Assembly (NCBI GenBank): GCA_002503055.1 | Contig: DAQX01000024.1 | Coordinates: forward strand, 1 to 9,577 | Reading direction: 5' to 3' | DNA length: 9,577 nt | DNA from: Euryarchaeota archaeon UBA86 | GTDB lineage: Archaea; Thermoplasmatota; Poseidoniia; Poseidoniales; Thalassarchaeaceae | Shown: piece by piece, positions 1 to 6,499 of the stretch | Position numbering within the stretch: the first letter of the stretch is position 1 | Layout of the letters: each line of letters starts with the position of its first letter | Notes under the pieces: model-generated | Told to the model about the DNA's origin: nothing | Databases searched by the model: none | Seen by the model: only the letters and a program-made list of their open reading frames with translations | Made by a program: the position numbers and the translations under genes

Positions 1-2202
1 GCTGTATCCGATTGTGTTGGCTAGACCGACGGCAATCTGGGATGCTGCTACGAAACCAGGTCCGTAAACAGCGATAGGCCCGGATGCGTCGTTCAGGAAA
101 CCAATCTTGACAGTGGCTCCCATCCACACGACATCAGTGACACCGTCTCCGCCTGCTTCCCACATTCGGTCGCAGTTGAAGTACTCGCCATAGGTTGGGA
201 CATGGTGGAAGGTGCAGACATCGTAGCCTGACCCGCCAACGTCACCGTTGTCTAGGAAGGTGTGGGTTCCGCTGTCTCCAGCATAGCCGCTACCGACCAT
301 TGGGACATGCATTCCCATGTCAGCTCCGCCGTCCATCATTGCAGCGTGACCGATCATCATTACCGCGTCGTATGCCTCAGCGGTGAAGATTCCAGTCGAG
401 CAGACATCGTCATCTGCACAAGCGGCTGCGAAAACACCAGCACCAGCTGCTGCGGCCCTAGGTCGTGTAACCTCGATTCCGTTAGCAGCTGCAGGGTTGG
501 TGTAGTCATTCAGTGCAGCCTCTCCAGCCATTCCATCAGCGCTGAAGATTGGGATTGATGCTCCCATTACAGCCATTGTCTCGACAATCATGGCTCCATC
601 AGAGGAGTATGATCCAAGGAATACTGAGTCACAACCTGCATCGATAACCGACTGAACAGCAGCCTGGAAATCGGTGGTTGTCTCTTCGTATCCTGCCTGT
701 AGACAGACACTGTCTGAGCCTAGGTTGGCTGCGACTGCGTCTGCTAGACCTGCACCGTAGCTGTTTGTCATGTGAACAACAGCAGTGTTTGAAACACCGC
801 TTGCTGCAATCATGTCAGCTGCTGCCTGGCCCTGTAGAGCGTCGCTTGGCACAATCCTGTAGAAGTGAGGATATGCAGTTGCGTCGCTCAGAGCTGGCGA
901 AGTGCTAGCGTAGGAGATCATTGGGATTCCTGCTGCAGATAGTAGGGCGTTGGCACCCATCGAAGCACCAGAGCAAGCTGCTCCAGCCACTGCGACAACT
1001 CCAGCGTCAATCAGGGACTGAGCTGCAGTCTGCGCCATTGTACCGTCGCATCCAGAATCGGCCTCGATTACCTCGAAGACATAGTCTCCATCCATTGCGT
1101 TCAGGTCATCCATAGCTGCTCCCCAAGCAAAGGTGAATGGGGCAGCGAACTGCGAAATAGGACCAGAAGCATCGTTCAGGAAACCTAGCTTGATTGTGGT
1201 TGCTGCAGGGGCCTGGAACATTGGGTTCTCAGTTCCCATGTAGTGAGCTGCGATTTCGTCGACAATGGCGTCAGCCATGTCAGCGTCGAAACCGACCACA
1301 TTCATGTCAGCGTCGTATGACTCAAACGGCGGGTAGAACGGATCAGTGCACAGCTTCAAGTCTCCAGACTCAAGGACACCGGTTAGGGTGCTTCCCTCGG
1401 TTGGGGTTGGGTAAGCTGTAGCAGTGTCAGCCGTAGTGTCATCAGCAAGTGTGACAGCTCCGTCGAACCAAGCGCCGTAAATGGCGTCGTACTCTCCGGA
1501 AGCGACAACAGCGCTGATTGCGACATCCAGAGCAGCAAGAAGCTCTCCGGAGTCCTCACGGACGGCTAGACCGAAGTTCTCATCCGAGAAGGTAACCATT
1601 AGGTCGCCCTCTAGAGACAGAACAGGTGCGTCTCCCATGGCGTAGTGTGCGTCACCGTTGTTCAGAGCGGCGATTACTGAAGGGAAGTCCTCGAAAGCAC
1701 TGATTGTAGCCATACCTAGGTTCTCATTGGCGTATAGGTCTGAGGTAGTCCCAGACTGTACGGCAATTGTGGTACCTGCTGCGTTCAGGTCCGAGACATC
1801 CGAGATTGCTGCTGCACCGTCTCCGCCGATAACACCCTGGCTGCTTGTGTAGTAAGCCCTAGTGAAGTCGACGACTTGGTCGCGCGCCTCTGTCTTCGTC
1901 ATCGCCGAGATAATGGCATCGCACATCTCGCCGGCATTCAGGTTGGGGATAATGGGGTCCCATCCAGACTCCACCCACATTGGGCCGACATCGGCAGCCA
2001 ATGTGATGGACCAGGTTGGGTCGTAGGTACACGATCCGTCGTCTTCGGTAGCATCTGCGTTGTAGTTGTTCGCCGTAGCGTCCATACAACCCATTACTGC
2101 CGCAGGTTCAGGGTCCTCATCATCTCCCCCTAGGCAACCAGCGAACGCTGCCGCTAGCATACTCAGGGTAAGCATCATTGCAATTATTTTCTTGTTTTCC
2201 AT
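1..2202 (-). CDS. Multi-domain substrate-binding lipoprotein: permuted SBP_bac_3 domain plus LivJ-type domains (3' end beyond window)
   Basis: The frame is open for 734 codons from the ATG at 2202 to the left edge, so the C-terminus is missing. Residues 1-22 are a signal peptide (KK, hydrophobic core, FAGC lipobox) with Cys23 as the likely lipid anchor, followed by an acidic linker. Residues 38-60 form a short module bounded by Cys39 and Cys58 (DDGSC). Residues 64-248 match the middle and C-terminal part of SBP_bac_3 amino-acid-binding proteins: WDPIIP, AIISAMTKTEAR with the ligand-type Arg107, VQSGTT at 148-153, and Asp191 in GDAPV. A Thr/Pro linker follows. Residues 279-320 then carry the N-terminal part of the same fold (DLKLCTDPFYPPFE, VVGFDADMADAIVDEI). 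Residues 336-690 are a LivJ-like type 1 binding domain (FLNDASGP, GIPMISYAS, FYRIVPSD), and 697-734 begin a second copy. It is probably a cell-surface receptor for an ABC importer or a sensor of amino-acid-like ligands; the ligand is unknown. Codon use looks like that of a highly expressed gene. Confidence 0.88.
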   Translation of the reverse strand, partial: MENKKIIAMMLTLSMLAAAFAGCLGGDDEDPEPAAVMGCMDATANNYNADATEDDGSCTYDPTWSITLAADVGPMWVESGWDPIIPNLNAGEMCDAIISAMTKTEARDQVVDFTRAYYTSSQGVIGGDGAAAISDVSDLNAAGTTIAVQSGTTSDLYANENLGMATISAFEDFPSVIAALNNGDAHYAMGDAPVLSLEGDLMVTFSDENFGLAVREDSGELLAALDVAISAVVASGEYDAIYGAWFDGAVTLADDTTADTATAYPTPTEGSTLTGVLESGDLKLCTDPFYPPFESYDADMNVVGFDADMADAIVDEIAAHYMGTENPMFQAPAATTIKLGFLNDASGPISQFAAPFTFAWGAAMDDLNAMDGDYVFEVIEADSGCDGTMAQTAAQSLIDAGVVAVAGAACSGASMGANALLSAAGIPMISYASTSPALSDATAYPHFYRIVPSDALQGQAAADMIAASGVSNTAVVHMTNSYGAGLADAVAANLGSDSVCLQAGYEETTTDFQAAVQSVIDAGCDSVFLGSYSSDGAMIVETMAVMGASIPIFSADGMAGEAALNDYTNPAAANGIEVTRPRAAAAGAGVFAAACADDDVCSTGIFTAEAYDAVMMIGHAAMMDGGADMGMHVPMVGSGYAGDSGTHTFLDNGDVGGSGYDVCTFHHVPTYGEYFNCDRMWEAGGDGVTDVVWMGATVKIGFLNDASGPIAVYGPGFVAASQIAVGLANTIGYS
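74..116. repeat. Direct repeat copy A, start of second LivJ-type domain
   Basis: This copy pairs with 1157-1199, exactly 1083 bp (361 codons) away. By eye 35 of 43 positions are identical, with a 14-base exact run in the middle. It encodes the first strand of the second type 1 binding domain (KIGFLNDASGPI). It reflects tandem duplication of the domain within one gene rather than a mobile element. Confidence 0.75.
1157..1199. repeat. Direct repeat copy B, start of first LivJ-type domain
   Basis: Partner of 74-116. It encodes KLGFLNDASGPI at residues 338-349 of the lipoprotein. Most differences between the copies are at third codon positions, so the protein motif has been conserved while the DNA has drifted. 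Confidence 0.75.
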
Positions 2203-2216
2203 AGCGTAATCACGCT
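2203..2216 (-). promoter_or_regulatory. Start-codon-proximal hairpin of the binding lipoprotein mRNA
   Basis: A perfect inverted repeat of 5-bp arms (AGCGT/ACGCT) with a 4-nt loop directly abuts the ATG at 2202. A Shine-Dalgarno-like GGAG (minus strand, 2218-2215) overlaps the outer arm, 12 nt from the ATG. That spacing is too long for normal initiation unless the hairpin brings the two closer. A role in translation control is inference. Confidence 0.4.
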
Positions 2217-2255
2217 CCAGTGCCGGCACGACGATGTGTAGTAGTTATAGAGATT

Positions 2256-2295
2256 CGGTATTTTTACCGTAGGTAAACCGTTTAGGTAATAAAAA
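2256..2295 (-). promoter_or_regulatory. Probable promoter and operator region of the binding lipoprotein gene
   Basis: On the minus strand a TATA-like TTTTTATTA (2295-2287) lies about 26 nt before a palindrome CGGTA-N4-TACCG (2256-2269). A second palindrome, TAAAC-N-GTTTA, sits between them at 2274-2284. If the TATA element is used, transcription would start near 2265, inside the first palindrome. That is a typical position for a repressor site. Leader length would be about 65 nt. Elements were found by eye only. Confidence 0.35.
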
Positions 2296-2339
2296 CCGTC
2301 CAAATTTCTCTATTTTCGCAGATTTAGGGTTCAATATGC

Positions 2340-2347
2340 TATTATTT
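2340..2347 (+). promoter_or_regulatory. Candidate TATA box for purM
   Basis: An AT-rich TATTATTT element lies where an archaeal TATA box would place transcription start near 2370, just before the purM ATG at 2388. It is on the opposite strand to, and about 50 bp from, the lipoprotein gene's candidate TATA element, so the region would be a divergent promoter. Confidence 0.3.
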
Positions 2348-2387
2348 TGATAGTGACAATCATTGAGTGGTTGCTTTTCGGAGCAAC

Positions 2388-3497
2388 ATGGGCGTCGACC
2401 CGATTGATTACGCCTCAAGTGGAGTGGACATCGATGCTGAGGGCAGGGCCATCTCAAGTCTGATTAGTGCACTCGGCGGCTCGGTAAGGAAGACAGGTCA
2501 GAAGGGTGCGCCTGTTCCACTGCCTGGTGGCTTCGGTGGAATTGTCGAATTTGGTGATTCTCGGCTTGTATTAGCTACTGATGGAGTGGGCTCAAAATTA
2601 CAGTTAGCAAGCCAGACTGGATGGTTAAGAGGTGTGGGTATCGACTGCATTGCTATGAATGTGAATGACCTTATCTGTGTGGGTGCTGAGCCGATTGCTT
2701 TTGTCGACTACATCGCAGTTCCAAAGACCGACCCAGAAGTGCATGCTGAGTTGGGCCATTCACTAACAGAAGGGTGTCGCCAAGCCCGAGTAACTCTAGC
2801 TGGAGGAGAGACTGCAACCTTGCCTGGAATTGTAACCGAGTTGGACCTATCGGGGACGGCTCTAGGGTGGTTCCCGGGAGGTGGCGAAATTACTGGTGAA
2901 AGATTACAGGTTGGTGATGCAATTATTGGTCTACCCAGTAGCGGAATCCACTCCAATGGATACACTCTAGTCAGGGCAGTTCTAGAGAGATCGGGTCTAT
3001 CTCTGGACGATTCTGCTCCTTTCGAAGTTGAGATTGGTCGGATAGAAAGATGGAGGGAAGGTGATTTGACCATCGGTGAGGTTTTACTGAATCCTACTAT
3101 GATTTATGTTGACCCAGTAATCGACCTAGTACTAGCTTGCAGAGAGGGAGTTGGTCCTTGCTCTTCTGAGGATATCAAAGCCATTGCTCACATCACTGGA
3201 GGGGGGCTGTCTAATCTACTCCGATTGCACGACTCTCTAGGCTGGCACATAGAAAATCCTCTGCCCGTACATTCTGAGTTCTCGTGGATTGCAGAAATCG
3301 GCTTAGTAGATATTAGAGAGATGCATCGAACATTCAACATGGGCATGGGAATGGTCGTGGCGGTATCCGAAGTTGTTTCGGATGAGGTCGCTGAGTGGCT
3401 TTCTGAGAGGCTTCCGGGGTCTCGTAGAGTTGGATCAATCAATGATTCTGGGAAGGTTACTCATGCAGATTCGAATGTGTTCTTTGATCATTATTGA
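2388..3497 (+). CDS. purM: Phosphoribosylformylglycinamidine cyclo-ligase (AIR synthetase)
   Basis: This enzyme closes the imidazole ring in de novo purine synthesis, turning FGAM and ATP into AIR in the cytoplasm. The 369-residue product has the family signatures in order: GVDIDAEG (12-19), TDGVGSK (64-70), the DCIAMNVNDL block (86-95), AGGETA (138-143), SSGIHSNGYTLVR (184-196), HITGGG (268-273) and TFNMGMGM (315-322). Length is only slightly above the usual 340-350. I chose the ATG at 2388 over the in-frame GTG at 2367 for two reasons: the alignment to PurM N-termini begins there, and GGAG (2380-2383) sits just upstream. The GTG would add seven residues. trm1 follows after about 50 bp on the same strand, so the two may be co-transcribed. 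No other purine gene is in view. Confidence 0.96.
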   Translation: MGVDPIDYASSGVDIDAEGRAISSLISALGGSVRKTGQKGAPVPLPGGFGGIVEFGDSRLVLATDGVGSKLQLASQTGWLRGVGIDCIAMNVNDLICVGAEPIAFVDYIAVPKTDPEVHAELGHSLTEGCRQARVTLAGGETATLPGIVTELDLSGTALGWFPGGGEITGERLQVGDAIIGLPSSGIHSNGYTLVRAVLERSGLSLDDSAPFEVEIGRIERWREGDLTIGEVLLNPTMIYVDPVIDLVLACREGVGPCSSEDIKAIAHITGGGLSNLLRLHDSLGWHIENPLPVHSEFSWIAEIGLVDIREMHRTFNMGMGMVVAVSEVVSDEVAEWLSERLPGSRRVGSINDSGKVTHADSNVFFDHY

Positions 3498-3546
3498 GTC
3501 GCTCTACAGTAGTCAATACCTTGTGCGATAGCGCTCTCCGGGAAGC

Positions 3547-4869
3547 ATGAGTGTAAACGAGCCTGATGGTTGGCCCGGTGTGCTGCATCGGGAGGGACGC
3601 ACTCTGTGCAGACTACCTAGAGACCCGTCTGAATCGGGGCCCGGGCCGGCGACCAAAGGACAGGGGTCTGTCTTCCACAACCCGGCAATGGCAGGTAGCA
3701 GGACTCGTAGTGTGCTACTTCTCCAGCATTGTATCGAGGCAGGTCTACTTGGAGAAGGTACAATCTACGCACTTGACGGGCTTTCTGCTACTGGGATTAG
3801 AGCTCGTAGATGGTTGAATGAATTACCTTCTGGAAGTGCAGACCGAATCAGTGCCACGATGGGCGATATGGATTCTGCAGCCCTAGATTGGGCTATGCTG
3901 TGTCATGAAGAGTTTCCTTCTGAGCATGGTAAGGGAGAGTTGCTTCCTCATTTGGGTGACTTGCGAAAAAGTGTACTCGAACATGGTAGACATTGGGTAG
4001 ATATCGACCCATATGGTTCGCCTCTTCCTTTCCTTGATACAGCAGTACAGTCGCTGGCAAGGAGGGGTGTTATTGAGGTCAGTGCAACCGATAGTGCTGC
4101 TCTCTCTGGCTCTTCAAAAAGCGCATTATTACGGCGCTATGGGGCGAGAGTAAATACTGACGGTTTGGCGCATGATTCGGGCCTCAGAGTGCTGCTTGCA
4201 AGTCTTGCTAGAGCAGCGGCTAGGCATGAGCGGTCGGTGATTCCGTTGTTATCGGTATGGGACTCTCACCACCTTAGAGTCTCAGCCCTAATCAGAAGAG
4301 GAGTTGAGGGTGCCAATCGAGTAGAGGAGTATCTTGGTTGGAGGGTTGCTGCACCAACAAAGTCTGAGCTTGCTGTTTCTATTTCTACTGCTCTGCATCC
4401 ACAGACTCCACTGGATTCTGATTCGCTCCCTATGCACTGCTTCTTGCCTCTCAATCATCCAATCGACCGTACCGATAAGCGAGTTTCGGGGCCATTATGG
4501 ACTGGTCCTCTTGGAGATTCAGATGCGATGGCATCGATGAGTGAAGAGCGGGCTGTTGAGTTGAGTAGTCCTGAATATCATGAAAATGATCCTCTTGGAT
4601 GGTCCGAGCGTGATTTCGAGAGAGAGAAGAGAAGTGTAATACGTAGTGTTAGGCACCTATCTGAGGAAGCGGCGGTAATCGACTCTTCTCACTTGATTCT
4701 CGTCGACGATTTGGCTAGTTGGCTTGGCTCGGGCTCTCCAGTCAGCCCGAGCAAGATGGTCGAAAAGTTGCGTAAAGAAGGTCACAGAGCCGCTGTTTCC
4801 AGATATGGTAAGCCGGCTTTCAGGACCGATGCTCCATGGGATGAAATTGTTTCAGCCGCCAATGTATGA
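3547..4869 (+). CDS. trm1: tRNA (guanine26-N2)-dimethyltransferase
   Basis: Trm1 uses S-adenosylmethionine to make N2,N2-dimethylguanosine at position 26 of tRNA; the family is typical of archaea and eukaryotes. The 440-residue product shows VFHNPAMAGSR (42-52), the SAM-binding LDGLSATGIRARRW (76-89), the catalytic-type DIDPYGSPLPFLD (152-164), SATDSAALSG (179-188), RRYG (196-199) and GPLWTGPLGD (315-324), then the C-terminal domain with SRYGKPAFRTDAP (418-430). Only four cysteines are present and no CxxC pair, so a zinc cluster of the kind some homologues carry between domains is not evident. The start has only a weak GGAAG upstream. The 3' end overlaps the convergent moaA by 18 bp. Confidence 0.93.
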   Translation: MSVNEPDGWPGVLHREGRTLCRLPRDPSESGPGPATKGQGSVFHNPAMAGSRTRSVLLLQHCIEAGLLGEGTIYALDGLSATGIRARRWLNELPSGSADRISATMGDMDSAALDWAMLCHEEFPSEHGKGELLPHLGDLRKSVLEHGRHWVDIDPYGSPLPFLDTAVQSLARRGVIEVSATDSAALSGSSKSALLRRYGARVNTDGLAHDSGLRVLLASLARAAARHERSVIPLLSVWDSHHLRVSALIRRGVEGANRVEEYLGWRVAAPTKSELAVSISTALHPQTPLDSDSLPMHCFLPLNHPIDRTDKRVSGPLWTGPLGDSDAMASMSEERAVELSSPEYHENDPLGWSERDFEREKRSVIRSVRHLSEEAAVIDSSHLILVDDLASWLGSGSPVSPSKMVEKLRKEGHRAAVSRYGKPAFRTDAPWDEIVSAANV

Positions 4870-5847
4870 CATCTCAATCCTATCCGATGATTTTGTATTC
4901 TCGGATCTAATGTCAGAATATCTGTCTTCTCTTTCTTGCCAATGAGATCTGATTAATGATGTAATTTCCTCATCTGAACTACCCATCCTAATTGGAGATA
5001 GTAAATCTAAACCTCTACTTGAGAAGAGGCAGGTGAAAAATCTACCATCAGCCGATATTCGGGCCCTAGTGCAATTACCACAGAATGGTTCGGTAACGCT
5101 GGTAATGAGACCTACCTCAGATCCTTGTAGCGTCTCATATCTCTTGGCCACATCGCTCTTTTTTACCGGGGGAATTGGTTTCAATTCGCCTATCAATTGG
5201 CGGATTTCTTCAGCACTAACTACATCATCCATTGACCATCCATTTGTTGCCCCTACATCCATGTACTCAATGAAACGAATAGCGATATCCCTGTTAGAAA
5301 AACGTTCAATCAAATCTAATATTTCTTCTTCATTTGAGTTTCTTTTGACTACAGTATTGATTTTTATTGGACCCAAACCAACTGATTCGGCCGCCTCAAT
5401 ACCCGCCATAACAGAGGCTACCGTATGGCCAGAATCAGTAATCTTGGCAAATGTAGCTTCATCAATTGCATCAAGGCTCACCGTTACACGATTGAGGCCT
5501 GCAGCAGAAAGTGCTGGGGCATATCTCGGTAGTAGGACGCCGTTAGTTGTCATCGCAATCTCGACATCTCTCAAAGCCAGCATTGAAATCAAATCATGTA
5601 GGTTTCTGCGAAGTAGTGGTTCTCCTCCTGTGAGCCGAATCTTCTCGACGCCCAAGGATACGAAAATCCCTGCTAGACGATCTATCTCCTCAAATGTCAT
5701 TATTTCATCGCGGCCCAAGAATGGGAAATCATTCCCAAATACTTCTCTAGGCATACAATATGTACATCTGAAATTGCACTTATCCGTGACTGATATTCTC
5801 AAATCTATGAGTGGCCGGTTCAGTTTGTCCACCGGCTTTGACTCCAT
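4852..5847 (-). CDS. moaA: GTP 3',8-cyclase (radical SAM, molybdenum cofactor synthesis)
   Basis: MoaA converts GTP to 3',8-cyclo-GTP, the first step of molybdopterin synthesis. The 331-residue product has the radical SAM cluster motif CNFRCTYC (Cys24, Cys28, Cys31), the SAM-binding RLTGGEPLL (71-79), SLDAID (124-129) and the second 4Fe-4S site that binds the substrate (Cys256, Cys259, Cys273 in CxxC-x13-C spacing). It ends in the characteristic Gly-Gly (YIGG), so the protein is complete and probably active. No other moa or moe gene is in the window. It is transcribed divergently from the NfuA-like gene, which could supply its Fe-S clusters, although that link is only suggestive. An inverted repeat sits immediately before the ATG. 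Confidence 0.96.
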   Translation of the reverse strand: MESKPVDKLNRPLIDLRISVTDKCNFRCTYCMPREVFGNDFPFLGRDEIMTFEEIDRLAGIFVSLGVEKIRLTGGEPLLRRNLHDLISMLALRDVEIAMTTNGVLLPRYAPALSAAGLNRVTVSLDAIDEATFAKITDSGHTVASVMAGIEAAESVGLGPIKINTVVKRNSNEEEILDLIERFSNRDIAIRFIEYMDVGATNGWSMDDVVSAEEIRQLIGELKPIPPVKKSDVAKRYETLQGSEVGLITSVTEPFCGNCTRARISADGRFFTCLFSSRGLDLLSPIRMGSSDEEITSLIRSHWQEREDRYSDIRSENTKSSDRIEMSYIGG

Positions 5848-5870
5848 CCAACTTGCGTGTCGATAGTTGG
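5848..5870 (-). promoter_or_regulatory. Inverted repeat abutting the moaA start codon
   Basis: Perfect 6-bp arms, CCAACT (5848-5853) and AGTTGG (5865-5870), are separated by 11 nt. The structure touches the moaA ATG. There is no convincing Shine-Dalgarno sequence in the space, so the repeat is either a leader hairpin or an operator. Short arms could arise by chance. Confidence 0.3.
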
Positions 5871-5882
5871 TGATGAGTCTTG

Positions 5883-5909
5883 CCTGTAGTCGGACAGGTT
5901 GAAATTATA
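5883..5909 (+). promoter_or_regulatory. Candidate nfuA promoter: small palindrome and TATA-like box
   Basis: CCTGT (5883-5887) and ACAGG (5894-5898) form a 5-6-5 inverted repeat just upstream of AAATTATA (5902-5909). With usual archaeal spacing, the TATA-like box would place transcription start around 5930-5936. That is downstream of the ATG at 5924 and close to the second ATG at 5936. Confidence 0.3.
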
Positions 5910-5923
5910 GGATATGGTCACAG

Positions 5924-6499
5924 ATGCCGAAAGGCATGCTTACCATCACGGACAGGGCTCAACAGATGCTTGGCCAATTCGCAAAATCTGCTGACGAGGG
6001 AGTTGAGTTGATTCTCCGAGTGGAGATTGTCGGCAGGGGTCCCAAGGGTTTCCAATACGACTTGCAGTTCGTTGGGCGCGAGGATAGAAAGGAAGATGAT
6101 ATTGAAATCGATGTTGAGGGAATTCCCGTCCTTGTTGCAGCTCGAAGTGCACAGTATCTCGAAGGTACTACTCTAGACTACAAGGAGACTCTGATGGGTG
6201 GCGGATTCAGTTTCGAAAATCCGAATCCAATGTGGGTGGATGAGTTGTCTAATGCAGTCGCCGAAATCATCGCAAGTGAAGTCAACCCGGTCGTCGCTTC
6301 ACACGGTGGGCATGTCGATTTGATTGGTGTCGATGAAGGTAAGGCAATCATCGCCTTTGGCGGCGGCTGTCAGGGCTGCGGCATGGTCGATGTGACTCTC
6401 AAGCAAGGGGTCGAGGTCATGATTAAGGACAATGTTCCGGGTATCTCAGAAGTAATCGATGCAACAGATCACGAAGCCGGAACTAATCCGTTCTACTGA
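5924..6499 (+). CDS. nfuA: NfuA-like Fe-S cluster carrier (degenerate A-type domain + NifU C-terminal domain)
   Basis: The 191-residue product has the two-part build of bacterial NfuA. Residues 5-100 resemble an A-type (IscA/HesB) domain with no cysteine at all, so they cannot bind a cluster and probably recognise client proteins. Residues 105-180 are a NifU C-terminal domain with ASHGGHVDLIGV and GGGCQGCGMVDVTLKQGVE; Cys149 and Cys152 form the CxxC that holds a 4Fe-4S cluster shared between two subunits. It ends near the family's usual length. Two ATGs compete: 5924 and 5936. The second (MLTITD) matches the NfuA N-terminus better and fits the upstream TATA-like box, so the first four residues are doubtful. 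The stop codon abuts that of the convergent PAC2 gene. The gene may have been acquired from bacteria. Confidence 0.9.
   Translation: MPKGMLTITDRAQQMLGQFAKSADEGVELILRVEIVGRGPKGFQYDLQFVGREDRKEDDIEIDVEGIPVLVAARSAQYLEGTTLDYKETLMGGGFSFENPNPMWVDELSNAVAEIIASEVNPVVASHGGHVDLIGVDEGKAIIAFGGGCQGCGMVDVTLKQGVEVMIKDNVPGISEVIDATDHEAGTNPFY

Noticed and set aside
195..2133. Several plus-strand frames of 60-98 codons across the left end
   Set aside because: All are antisense to the binding lipoprotein, whose frame is open for 734 codons with clear domains. Their Arg/Cys/His-rich content is typical of shadow frames.
2367..2387. GTG start for purM giving seven extra residues
   Set aside because: The added residues do not resemble PurM N-termini, and the ATG at 2388 has GGAG just before it. 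A leaderless start at the GTG cannot be fully excluded.
2708..3073. Minus-strand frame of 121 codons
   Set aside because: It lies inside purM on the opposite strand, is rich in Pro/Ser with no domain pattern, and has no start signal.
3566..3817. Plus-strand frame of 83 codons
   Set aside because: It overlaps the start of trm1 in another frame and shows no family pattern; trm1 motifs are in the chosen frame.
5033..5866. Long open frame on the plus strand, 277 codons
   Set aside because: It is antisense to moaA, which has every catalytic motif. The frame has no recognisable domain and is a mirror of moaA codon bias.
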